Positions 15,000 through 23,433 of a stretch of DNA of 64,000 nucleotides are shown here, piece by piece. The stretch spans positions 1-64,000 of the forward strand of contig CAZABP010000013.1 in NCBI GenBank assembly GCA_964483245.1, written 5' to 3'. The stretch comes from CAZABP01 sp964483245 (GTDB lineage Bacteria; Planctomycetota; UBA1135; UBA2386). The position numbers and the translations under genes were made by a program. The number at the start of each line of letters is the position of its first letter. Position 1 is the stretch's first letter. The notes under the pieces were generated by a model. The model saw only the letters and a program-made list of their open reading frames with translations, ran no database searches and was not told the origin of the DNA.

Positions 15000-15788
15000 A
15001 TGACCGCGCGGCGCCTGCGGTTCGGGTTTTCTCCATGCCCGAACGACACGTACCTGTTCCACGCGCTCGTGCACGGCCTCGTGCCGCTGCGCGGGATCGA
15101 GCTCGTGCCGGAACTCGCCGACATCGAGGAGCTGAACACCTGCGCGGCCGGGGCGGATCCGCTCGAGGTGACCAAGCTCAGCATCCCGGCCTACGCCGGG
15201 CTGCGTGCGCGCTACCGCCACCTGGATGCCGGCGCTGCGATGGGGTTCGGCGTCGGTCCGATCGTCGTGCAGCGTCGCGATGCCAGTGCGCGCGCGCTCG
15301 CCGATCTCGCCGGCGCAACCGTGGCGATCCCAGGTGAGCGCACGACCGCGTGGGCGCTGTACCAGCGCTTCGCGCCGCCGGCCGGGCGCGTGCTGCCGAT
15401 GCGGTTCGATCGCATCTTCGCTGCGGTCACGTCGGGCGAGGCCGACGCCGGCGTCGTGATCCACGAGGGCCGCTTCACGTTCGCCGCGCACGGCCTCAAA
15501 CAGCTCGCCGACCTCGGTGCCCTGTGGGAACAGCAGACCCGCCTGCCGCTGCCGCTCGCCGTCATCGCGATCCGCCATGACCTGCCGCGCACGCTCGACG
15601 CCGAGCTCACAGCCGCCATCCGCACCTCGCTCGACCTCGCGCGCGCCGATCCGACGCGCAGCCGCGACTACGTCGCCGCGCACGCGCAGGAGCTCGACCC
15701 CGCCGTCTGCGCCGCGCACATCCGCCTCTACGTCAACGACTACGCGCGCACGCTCGACGCCACCGCCCTCGATACCCTTCTCGTCTGA
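15000..15788 (+). CDS. mqnD: 1,4-dihydroxy-6-naphthoate synthase
   Basis: MqnD converts cyclic dehypoxanthine futalosine to 1,4-dihydroxy-6-naphthoate, giving the naphthoquinone nucleus of menaquinone. The 262-residue product starts MTARRLRFGFSPCPNDTY; the FGFSPCPNDTYLFHA signature at the N-terminus is diagnostic. Downstream are DIEELN, VTKLSIPAY, GFGVGPIVV, IPGERTTA and ADAGVVIHEGRFTF, all with the periplasmic-binding-protein-like fold. The ATG at 15000 lies 84 bases after mqnB and the two are probably co-transcribed. It converges with the GT87 gene with 22 bp between stops and no visible terminator. Confidence 0.94.
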   Translation: MTARRLRFGFSPCPNDTYLFHALVHGLVPLRGIELVPELADIEELNTCAAGADPLEVTKLSIPAYAGLRARYRHLDAGAAMGFGVGPIVVQRRDASARALADLAGATVAIPGERTTAWALYQRFAPPAGRVLPMRFDRIFAAVTSGEADAGVVIHEGRFTFAAHGLKQLADLGALWEQQTRLPLPLAVIAIRHDLPRTLDAELTAAIRTSLDLARADPTRSRDYVAAHAQELDPAVCAAHIRLYVNDYARTLDATALDTLLV

Positions 15789-15810
15789 CGAGAAGAGTCG
15801 CGCCATTCTG

Positions 15811-17082
15811 TCAGTCGCCCTGAACGGATGATGCCCGCGTCAGGATCCGCACGACGACCAGCAGCGCGACGAGTGCGCAGGCGGTCACCGAGCCGAACGC
15901 CAGCACGACCTCGCCGATCTCGCCGCCGATCAGGCCCTTGACCGTCAGCGGCCCGAGCAGCAGTAGCAGCACCAGCGCGAGCGTGACGACGCGATCCTTC
16001 GACGGGCGCAGCCAGTCGGCCACCGCGAGCGCGATCGGCAGCAGCAGCACGCAGAAGTGCGACTTGCTGCTCATCGGCGACAGCAGCACCATGCCGCACG
16101 CAACCGCCGCGGCGGCGGCGAACCGCCGCTGCTCCGCTGCGCGCTCGTCGGCGCCGCGCAACCAGCGCGGCATGGCCGCGAGCGCGACCAGGCCGAGCAC
16201 GCAGAGCTGGCCGACCAGGATCACGACCTTGCGTGCCCCCGGCTCGAGCGCGACGACGGCGACGTCGCGCAGGAACGGGCCATCCTCGACGACCGGGGTC
16301 ACGAGCCGGTGCAGCGTCCCGCTGAGGCTCTGGTTCAGGTAGCTGGCCGCGTTCCATGCCCCGGCCACCGCCGCGGTCGAGCCGGGCGCGATCCCGACCA
16401 GCAGCGTGTCGAACCAGCTGACGGCCCACGACTTCCCGCCGTCCTGCGGCAGCAGCAGGTCCGGCAGTCCGGTCAACACCAGCGCCACGCCGAGCATCCA
16501 CAGCGCGGCACGCCAACGTCGCTGCACGACGAACAACACGAGGAACAGCAGCGGCGTCGCCTTGCAGGCCGCTGCGATCCCGGCCCACCCGGCGGCGCGC
16601 AGCTCCCGCCGTTCCGCGTAGTCGACCGCAGCGAACACGACCAGCGCCGCGACCAGCAGGTCGTGGCTCTGGTTCTCGAACACCGACATCACGTGCCGCC
16701 CCGCCAGCAGCAGCGTCACCAGCCAGAACTTCACCCGCGTGCCGTCCGGCACCCGCCCACGCCAGAACCGGTCGAGCCGCCACAGCACGAGGGCCAACAC
16801 GGCCAGGTTCACGACGTACCACACCACCCGCTGTCCCTGCGTCGGCAGCACGACGAACGGGACGAACGGCAGCGCGAAGAACGGCGGGTACGTGAACGGC
16901 TTCGGCTCGTCGCGGCGGTAGATCGGATCCCCGTCCAACATCCGCGCGGCGCCGGTCACGTAGACCGGCAGCTCGCTGGTCTGCTTGCGCAGGAACGCCG
17001 CGCCACCGCCGACCAGCGCAGCCAGCAGCAGGAGGCCGACGATCCACCGCTTGCGTCGCTCAGCCACCATCGCCTCGCTCAT
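15811..17082 (-). CDS. GT87-like polytopic membrane glycosyltransferase
   Basis: The roughly 423-residue protein has about nine to eleven hydrophobic segments and no signal peptidase site. The first lumenal loop has PIYRRDEPKPFTYPPFFALP, close to the Y-PP motif after an acidic pair in GT87 (DUF2029) mannosyltransferases, which use polyprenyl-phosphate sugar donors. A likely role is adding sugars to a lipid-linked or surface glycan; the substrate is unknown. Start choices are ATG 17106, 17082 and 17070, all overlapping the end of the upstream GT2 gene. I took 17082 without a decisive ribosome binding site. It is the last gene of a four-gene glycosyltransferase operon. Confidence 0.78.
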   Translation of the reverse strand: MSEAMVAERRKRWIVGLLLLAALVGGGAAFLRKQTSELPVYVTGAARMLDGDPIYRRDEPKPFTYPPFFALPFVPFVVLPTQGQRVVWYVVNLAVLALVLWRLDRFWRGRVPDGTRVKFWLVTLLLAGRHVMSVFENQSHDLLVAALVVFAAVDYAERRELRAAGWAGIAAACKATPLLFLVLFVVQRRWRAALWMLGVALVLTGLPDLLLPQDGGKSWAVSWFDTLLVGIAPGSTAAVAGAWNAASYLNQSLSGTLHRLVTPVVEDGPFLRDVAVVALEPGARKVVILVGQLCVLGLVALAAMPRWLRGADERAAEQRRFAAAAAVACGMVLLSPMSSKSHFCVLLLPIALAVADWLRPSKDRVVTLALVLLLLLGPLTVKGLIGGEIGEVVLAFGSVTACALVALLVVVRILTRASSVQGD

Positions 17083-18127
17083 GGCGCGCGAGGAACTCGC
17101 GCTCACCCGCCTTCAGCCCGCCGCTGAACCACCGCCAGAACCGCAACCGCCGGACTTCGCGCAGCAGCTTCGCGATCCACTCCTCGCGCTGCGCCAGCAA
17201 CTGCGGCAGGTCCCTGCCCTTCCCCCACCGCGCATCGACAGCCGCCGTGTATTCCGCCAGCGCGTCGCGCATTCCCAACACCAGAGTGCCCCACGGCTCG
17301 GCACCCCCCAGCCGTGCCGCCAGCAGCGGCGCGATCGCGCGCAGCGCCGCGTCGTCCGCGGTGCGGAACCACGGCGAGCGCACGCACTCGACCGCGAACC
17401 GCTCCCGCCGATGGCGCGCCAGCACGAGCAGGCGGTTGCGTTCGCCGAGCGCGTCCTTGTCGCCGCCGGCGCGCCGGATCGACACGCTCCCCAGATGCGT
17501 GCAGCGCGCCGCCGGCACGTACAGCAGCTCCCGCCCGTGCTCGCGCAGCCGCAGCGAGAACTCGACGTCCTCGTAGTACATCCCCAGCTCCTGGTCGAGC
17601 CCGCCAGCCGCCGCCCAGTCCGTGCGCCGCACCAGCATGCAACAGCCGGACAGCCCGAACACCGGCTCCGGCGCGCGCGCCCCCGCGTCGTCGGCAGTCC
17701 CGCGACCGCGATCGACCCAGTACAGATCCTCGCGCTCGGCGACTCCGGTCGACCAGATCCGCCCCTCGGCGTCGAGGATCTTCGGCATCGCACCGGCCGC
17801 GCCGGGCGCTGCATCCAGCGCGCCGACCAACAGCTCCAGGCAGCCGGTCTGCAGACGCGCGTCGTTGTTGAGCAACAGCACGAACTCGGCCCGCCCGCGT
17901 GCCACCCCCTCGTTGCACGCACGCACGTAGTCGTTCGTCGTGCGCCGCAGGTGCTCGACGGCGGGGAACTCGCGCGCGAGCAGCGCCGCCGTGGCATCGG
18001 TCGATGCGTTGTCGGCGACCACGACGCGGTGCGGCACGCTCTGCGCGCGCAACGACTGCAGGCAGTCCGGCAACAGGTCGGCGCCGTTCCAGCTCGCGAC
18101 GACGATGTCGACGCGAGGCGTCGTCAT
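17060..18127 (-). CDS. Family 2 glycosyltransferase
   Basis: The 355-residue soluble GT-A enzyme begins MTTPRVDIVVASWNGADLL. It shows the nucleotide-sugar motifs VVADNASTDAT near residue 36, LLLNNDARL near 85 (DxD-like), and the acceptor-side motif ELGMYYEDVEFSLRLRE near 180. This layout matches rhamnosyl- and galactofuranosyl-transferase-like GT2 proteins. The C-terminal 100 residues are helical and basic (KLLREVRRLRFWRWFSGG). The start overlaps the stop of the upstream GT4 gene as ATGA (18124-18127), and the 3' end overlaps the GT87 gene. The four genes should act on one cell-surface or lipid-linked polysaccharide; the product is not identifiable. Confidence 0.9.
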   Translation of the reverse strand: MTTPRVDIVVASWNGADLLPDCLQSLRAQSVPHRVVVADNASTDATAALLAREFPAVEHLRRTTNDYVRACNEGVARGRAEFVLLLNNDARLQTGCLELLVGALDAAPGAAGAMPKILDAEGRIWSTGVAEREDLYWVDRGRGTADDAGARAPEPVFGLSGCCMLVRRTDWAAAGGLDQELGMYYEDVEFSLRLREHGRELLYVPAARCTHLGSVSIRRAGGDKDALGERNRLLVLARHRRERFAVECVRSPWFRTADDAALRAIAPLLAARLGGAEPWGTLVLGMRDALAEYTAAVDARWGKGRDLPQLLAQREEWIAKLLREVRRLRFWRWFSGGLKAGEREFLARHERGDGG

Positions 18128-19464
18128 CGGCGGGTTCCCACCGGGGCGAGCTGCGCATAGTGCGCGACCAACGCGTCCAGGTTCTGCTCGAGCGTCGGCA
18201 CCGGCACGGCGCCGGCCAGCCACCCGAGCAGATCCGGCTCGTGCCGCAGCCGGGCCAGCGCCAGCGCCAGCGCGCGCGCGTCGCCGCACGGCACCAGCAA
18301 CCCGTTCTGTTCGTGCGCGACGATCTCGGCGATGCCGCCGACGTCCGACGCGACGACCGGGCGCCCGGCGGCGAGCGCCTCGAGCACCGAGAACGGCGTG
18401 TTCTCGTGCCACAGCGACGGCACCACGACGGCGTCCACTTCGGCCAGCGCAGCGCCGAGCCTGGTCGGACCGAACGCGCCGCAGAACCGGATCCGCGGGT
18501 CCTCGTCGGCGCGCGCCCGCAGCTCCGCGACGTACTGCGGATGCGTCGCGGGATCGCCGTAGATCTGCAGCTCGGCCGACGGGTCGTCGAGCGCGCGCAC
18601 CGCGTCCACCAACACGTGCACCCCCTTGTGCGGCGTCAGCGATCCGAGATAGCCGAGCACGAGCCTGCCATCCGCCGGCCGCGGCGCGAGCCCCGCCAGC
18701 CGGCCGGTGTCGACGCCGTACGGCAGATGCTCGATCGGACCGTCGTAGCCGGCGGCGCGGAACTGCTGCAGCAGGAACCGCGACGGCGCGAGCACGAGCT
18801 GCGCGCGCGCGAGCAGGGCCAGCAGGCGCGGCAGCCGCCGCACGATCGCGTGCGCACGCGCCGCCGGGCCGTGCTGCGATTCGCCCGGTCCGGTGCCGTC
18901 ACCGGCCAGTGCGCGCCACACCGGCGACGTGACGTCGAAGCGCAGCGCCGTGGCGACCTCTGGGATCACGCACGGGACGCAGCCGAGCCCACCCTGCGGC
19001 GGACCCTCGCACAGTTCGCCGTCCCCACGCCGCAGGATGATCCGCGCGCACAGGAACCAGTAGTCCATCAGCGAGACGACGACCGGGATCCCACGCGCGC
19101 GCGGCTCCTCGATCCCGGCGGCGCCGATCCCGTGCAGGTGGAACACGTGCACCACGTCGTACCCGCCGCGCGCGAGCCATTCGCCGAGCAGCGCCGCCGC
19201 GATCGGGTTCTCGTACGCGATCAGCTCCTGGTTCGGCGCCGTGTCCGGATGCACCGCGACGCGGTGCACGGCGATCCCGTCGACCTCCTCGTCGCGCGCG
19301 AACCAGGTCGCACCGGGTGCCTCGAGATCGATCCGCGGCTCCCACGCGAACACATCGACGTCGTGCCCGCGCGCACGCAGCCCCAGCGCCAGCGAGCGCA
19401 CGTACTGCTCCGTGCCGGTCACGTGGCGCGGCAGGAACTGATGCAGCACGAACAGCAGCTTCAC
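18124..19464 (-). CDS. Family 4 glycosyltransferase
   Basis: The 446-residue GT-B enzyme starts VKLLFVLHQFLPRHVTGTEQYV with a GTG at 19464 that overlaps the upstream stop as GTGA. The glycine-rich N-terminal acceptor loop and the C-terminal donor-site signature SLWHENTPFSVLEALAAGRP, with its E-x7-E pair, identify it as GT4. It has a four-cysteine insertion around residues 160-190 (ARIILRRGDGELC then GLGCVPC), resembling the metal-binding insert of some GT4 proteins. It is the second gene of the four-gene operon. The longer open frame upstream is only the shadow of the coiled-coil gene. Confidence 0.9.
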   Translation of the reverse strand: MKLLFVLHQFLPRHVTGTEQYVRSLALGLRARGHDVDVFAWEPRIDLEAPGATWFARDEEVDGIAVHRVAVHPDTAPNQELIAYENPIAAALLGEWLARGGYDVVHVFHLHGIGAAGIEEPRARGIPVVVSLMDYWFLCARIILRRGDGELCEGPPQGGLGCVPCVIPEVATALRFDVTSPVWRALAGDGTGPGESQHGPAARAHAIVRRLPRLLALLARAQLVLAPSRFLLQQFRAAGYDGPIEHLPYGVDTGRLAGLAPRPADGRLVLGYLGSLTPHKGVHVLVDAVRALDDPSAELQIYGDPATHPQYVAELRARADEDPRIRFCGAFGPTRLGAALAEVDAVVVPSLWHENTPFSVLEALAAGRPVVASDVGGIAEIVAHEQNGLLVPCGDARALALALARLRHEPDLLGWLAGAVPVPTLEQNLDALVAHYAQLAPVGTRR

Positions 19465-21227
19465 GGCGCGTTCCGATCCTCGTGTTGGGCGAGGAACCGC
19501 TGCTCCGCATCGGTCAGCGCGCGTGGCCGCGACCGCCCGCTGCGCTGGGTCAGCTCGCGCAGCAGCTCCACGATCCAACGCTCGTGTCCGGCCAGCTCGG
19601 CGATCTGCGTGGCGACGTGCCGCGCCACGTCCGGCAGCGGCGTCGACGCCGGCAGCCCGAGCGCCGCGTTCAACACGGTCAGTTCGCCGCGCCGCTGCTC
19701 GGCCGTGCGCTGCAGATCGTCGAACTCCTCACGCCGATGGCGCAGCTCCGCTTCGAGCTGCGTGACCCGGCGCTCCTGCGCACGATGTTCGGTCCGCGCC
19801 GCGATCAGGTCCGCTTCGAGCTCCTTGGCGTGCGCGCGCTCCTGGTTGAGCAGGTCCTGCAGCATCGCTGCGTGCTGCTCGAGCTGCGCCGTGCGCGTTT
19901 CGAGCTCCCGCGCGGCCTGCGCCATGCCGGCGATCTGGCCGAGCGTCCGTTCCAGCTCGGCGGCGACGGCGGAGCGCTCGCGTTCGGCGTCCTGCCGCGC
20001 TGCGTCCGCGGCGCTGGCACGCTGCTCCGCCTGATTCCGCGCGTCCGCCTGCAGCTCGATCTGCCGGTGCAGGTCGCGCGTCCACTCCTCGATCGCCGCG
20101 AGCTTCGGTCCGGAGATCGTGCGCCCGACCAGATCCACGACGATGTCGCCGAGCAGCTGCGCCCCGGCATCGACGCCGGCGACGCGCGCGAACACCGCGC
20201 GCAGGAACGCGCGCCGATCGTCCGGCGGCATGCTCCACAGCTCGTCGTACCCGGCCAACGCACCGCCGAGTCCGATCGGGCGGTGCCGCGCCAGGATCAC
20301 GAACCGGTCCTGCGCGAACGGCGCCGGAACGACGGCGCCGGGCGGCCGCACGAAGCCCGGGCCACCACGTCCGAGCACGCGCAGTCCCTGCGCGTGCGCG
20401 CGCAGCGCGAACTCGTGCACCGCTTCGATCCCGTGCAGATCCTCGTCGAAGCCCCCCAGCTGCGACCAGGCATCCCGGCGCACGACGAACGCACTCGGCT
20501 CGACGAAGCCGATCTCGATCCAGGCGGCGTCGTCGCGCGCCGGCAGCGGCTTCAGGTCCAGATGGCCGGAATCCTCATAGCCCAACGTCGCCGGTGCGTC
20601 GCCCGCGTGGAACGGCAGCTGCGCCAATGCCACGAGCGGATCGCGCAGCGGCGCGAACGTCCCGCCGGGGATCGGCGCCTGTGCGCGCACGCCGGGACCC
20701 AGGAACAGCACCAGCTCCGCGTCCGATGCCGCCAGCGCCAGATTCCAGATCCGCGGCGGCGCGAACCCGTCGATCTGCAGAAGATCGCCGCGCGGCGGCA
20801 GTTCGTCGATCTGCGGTTCGCGATCTGCCGTGCACAGCAGATCGAGGGCAGAGACTTCCGGGGATGCAGCCAGGTCCGGGGCCGCGTCCTGCATCCAACG
20901 CGCGAGATCCTCGCGCGTGAGCTGGTGGACCGGCCACAGCACGACGTCAACCAGCTCCCCGGCCTGCGACACGCGGCCGATCAGCCGCGCCCGGCCGGCG
21001 CGCAGGTGGCGCCGAGTCGCGACCAGCTCCGACTCGAGCTTGCGGCAGCGCGCCTGCAACGCATCTACTTCCGACAGCCCGAGTTGCAGCTCCGCCTGGC
21101 GGTCCAGCAGAGCCAGACACTGCTCGGTCAGCTCGCGCAACCGCCGCTCCCGTTGCAGCAGCAAAGCGAGGAATTCAGCAGGCACCGGCGAGCCCGGCTC
21201 CGGGGGTTCGGGTTGGGACGATGACAC
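19461..21227 (-). CDS. GT2-like glycosyltransferase-domain protein with long coiled coil
   Basis: The roughly 588-residue protein has two parts. Residues 20-90 and 400-540 are strongly heptad-like and charged, predicted coiled coil. Between them lies a GT-A-like segment with VSALDLLCTAD, ELVLFLGPGVRAQ, PSAFVVRRDAWSQLGGFDEDL and EAVHEFALRAHAQG, resembling the C-terminal acceptor half of GT2 enzymes. A classical N-terminal nucleotide-binding part with DxD is not obvious, so activity is uncertain. The start is probably the GTG at 21227; no ATG lies nearby. It is the first gene of the glycosyltransferase operon and overlaps the next by four bases (GTGA). It may scaffold the other transferases; this is inference. 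Confidence 0.65.
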   Translation of the reverse strand: MSSSQPEPPEPGSPVPAEFLALLLQRERRLRELTEQCLALLDRQAELQLGLSEVDALQARCRKLESELVATRRHLRAGRARLIGRVSQAGELVDVVLWPVHQLTREDLARWMQDAAPDLAASPEVSALDLLCTADREPQIDELPPRGDLLQIDGFAPPRIWNLALAASDAELVLFLGPGVRAQAPIPGGTFAPLRDPLVALAQLPFHAGDAPATLGYEDSGHLDLKPLPARDDAAWIEIGFVEPSAFVVRRDAWSQLGGFDEDLHGIEAVHEFALRAHAQGLRVLGRGGPGFVRPPGAVVPAPFAQDRFVILARHRPIGLGGALAGYDELWSMPPDDRRAFLRAVFARVAGVDAGAQLLGDIVVDLVGRTISGPKLAAIEEWTRDLHRQIELQADARNQAEQRASAADAARQDAERERSAVAAELERTLGQIAGMAQAARELETRTAQLEQHAAMLQDLLNQERAHAKELEADLIAARTEHRAQERRVTQLEAELRHRREEFDDLQRTAEQRRGELTVLNAALGLPASTPLPDVARHVATQIAELAGHERWIVELLRELTQRSGRSRPRALTDAEQRFLAQHEDRNAP

Positions 21228-21408
21228 GATCGCGTATGGAGGGTTGCGAACCGCGCGGACGGGCCATGGGTTTAGCGCGCGAAGGCGCAGTTCGGCCAGC
21301 GCAGGCCGGCTGATTTTCGGGCCGCTGCTGTGCAAGAGTTGCGTAGCGGTTCTTGCCACACCACCGGCGGTTCTGCACCCTCTCGCCCCGCGCCCTGGAG
21401 CACCACCT

Positions 21409-23433
21409 TTGCGTCGACACCTGCTGCGAGCCCTCGCGGGCTGTACCCCGTTCGTACCCATGCTCTCGGCGCAGATCCCGATCGGGATCACGACCCTCGC
21501 GGACGCGGAGCCGGCACCGGCCGGCAGCCTGCGCGCCGCGATCCTGAGCGCGAATCAGCGCGCGTCCGAAGCCTCCGCGCAGAACCCGCTGGTGCTGACG
21601 TTCGCCAGCAATCTGCAGAACGGCAGCGTGATGCTGGCCAACAACCTGCCGGAGCTGACCGCGGATCACGTCGTGCTGACGGTCGCCGGCACGAGCACGA
21701 GCCGGCGCGTCACGTTCGATTGCACCGGCGCCGATGCCGCGTTGCTGGTGTCGGGAGACTTCCTGCGCTGTGAGTTCATGCGTTTCCACAAGGGCGGCGC
21801 GCGGCACGGCAATGGCGACACGGTCATGCTGCTCGGCGCCAGCGACGCGGTGTTCAGCCACTGCGACTTCACCGATGGGCAGGAGGCCGGCGTGAATCTG
21901 ATCGCCGCGCGACGCGCGCGGTTCAGCGACTGTCTGTTCGCCAACAACGGCAAGCTGTTCGGACCGGGGATCCTGTGCCACGACTCGTCGGATTGGATGC
22001 TCGTCGAGCGATCGACGTTCCGTGATCATCCCGGCTCGGCGGTCGCGCTGGCCGGCGTGCAGGGGACGTGGTTCCGCGACTGCCGGTTCGAACGCAACCT
22101 CGCCGGGGTCGTCGTGTCGGAGTTCTGCCGCGAGCTGCGGTTCGGACCGAACAACGTGCTGCGGGACCACAGCGACTTCGGACTCGTCGCCGTCAATGCG
22201 ATCGGACTGCGGATCGAGCAGTGCGATTTCGCCGCGACGACCAACGGCATCGCGATGGCCGCGGTCGTCGATTCGCGCGGCACCGTCGTGCTCGGCAACC
22301 AGTTCACGCCCGGCAACGCGCCGGCGCTTTTGATCGAGCGCAGCCAGGACACCGAGGTGACCGGCAACCGGATGAGCGGCAACGGCAGCGGCACGATCGG
22401 GCTGCAGCTGCTCGATGCACCACGCACTCGGCTGTTCGCCAACGATGTGCGCGGGTTCCGCAGCGACGGGTTCAAGGCGGTCGGGTGCGAGAACCTGCTG
22501 GTCGGGCCGGGCAATCTGGCGGCGCGCAACGGCGGCCGTGGGTTCTCACTCGAAGGGCGCAACGGCAAGCTCGCGCGGATCACCGTGCAGAGCAGCGCGG
22601 CGATCAACAATGGTCCTGGCACGGCCGGCTTCCTGCTGCTCGACGCCGACGCGACGCTGGTCAATGTCACGGCTGCCGGCAATGCGGTCGGCCTGTCGGT
22701 GCACGGCCAGAGCCGCGCCGACGTCGCGAACGGAATCTTCGCCGACAACACGTCGCTCGACCGCCACATCGCCGCGGGCAGCGTGACGATGGTCTACAGC
22801 GCATACCGCAGCAGCCAGGGCTCGTTCGGTGGCGGCAGCGGCAACTACGTCGGCTCCGGCAGCGGCTTCGCACGGTTCGTCGGCCTCGGCTCCGACGACG
22901 TTCATCTGCGCAGCGATTCACCGCTGATCGACCGGGGCACGAACGTCCCGCCCGGCGGGCTGCCGGCGGCCGATCTGGATCTCGAGCAGCGGGTCCGCCG
23001 CGGCGGATCGCAGCTCGACGTGACCGACTTCGGCGCCGACGAATGGTCGGCCCCGTCGCCGGACGGCACGTCGCTCGTCGTGGTCGGGGGTGCAGTGCGC
23101 GGCGTGTCCAACCAGCTCGTGCCGCTGCAGCTCGATGCTTCGTCACAGCGCGCCGGCCATCCGTACGTGCTGCTGCTCGGCTGCTCCGGCACGTCGCCGG
23201 GCGTGCGTCTGTCCGGCGTGCCGCTGATCGCGCTGCAGCCGGATGCGCTGACCTATGCATTCCTGTCGCACCCGGGTGCGCTGGGGCAGCTGGACGGCAG
23301 CGGCCGCGCGACGCACGTGATCTGGCTGCCGGGCGACCTGTTCGCGATGGCCGGCATCGAGCTGACCGCGGTCTTCGCAACGTTCGATCTCGCGTTCGCC
23401 AGCAATCCGGTCGGGATCCGGTTCCTGCAATGA
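21409..23433 (+). CDS. Secreted right-handed beta-helix repeat protein 1
   Basis: The roughly 674-residue exported protein has an N-terminal signal RRHLLRALAGCTPFVPMLSAQ if translation starts at the TTG at 21409; the next ATG, at 21460, would delete it. After a segment resembling the CSLREA-type start (ITTLADAEPAPAGSLRAAI) come many parallel beta-helix coils (for example VFSHCDFTDGQEAGV, LRIEQCDFAATTNGI, TEVTGNRMSGNGSGT). These folds occur in surface polysaccharide-binding or cleaving proteins and in adhesins. No catalytic residues can be named. The C-terminal 120 residues are the shared beta module (GIELTAVFATFDL, SNPVGIRFLQ). Its stop overlaps the start of a paralogue. Confidence 0.78.
   Translation: MRRHLLRALAGCTPFVPMLSAQIPIGITTLADAEPAPAGSLRAAILSANQRASEASAQNPLVLTFASNLQNGSVMLANNLPELTADHVVLTVAGTSTSRRVTFDCTGADAALLVSGDFLRCEFMRFHKGGARHGNGDTVMLLGASDAVFSHCDFTDGQEAGVNLIAARRARFSDCLFANNGKLFGPGILCHDSSDWMLVERSTFRDHPGSAVALAGVQGTWFRDCRFERNLAGVVVSEFCRELRFGPNNVLRDHSDFGLVAVNAIGLRIEQCDFAATTNGIAMAAVVDSRGTVVLGNQFTPGNAPALLIERSQDTEVTGNRMSGNGSGTIGLQLLDAPRTRLFANDVRGFRSDGFKAVGCENLLVGPGNLAARNGGRGFSLEGRNGKLARITVQSSAAINNGPGTAGFLLLDADATLVNVTAAGNAVGLSVHGQSRADVANGIFADNTSLDRHIAAGSVTMVYSAYRSSQGSFGGGSGNYVGSGSGFARFVGLGSDDVHLRSDSPLIDRGTNVPPGGLPAADLDLEQRVRRGGSQLDVTDFGADEWSAPSPDGTSLVVVGGAVRGVSNQLVPLQLDASSQRAGHPYVLLLGCSGTSPGVRLSGVPLIALQPDALTYAFLSHPGALGQLDGSGRATHVIWLPGDLFAMAGIELTAVFATFDLAFASNPVGIRFLQ

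Noticed and set aside
14204..15184. N-terminal extension of the acyl-CoA synthetase frame beyond 14203
   Set aside because: The extension is the antisense of mqnB and the start of mqnD and has no similarity to CoA ligases. The conserved domain begins just after the GTG at 14203.
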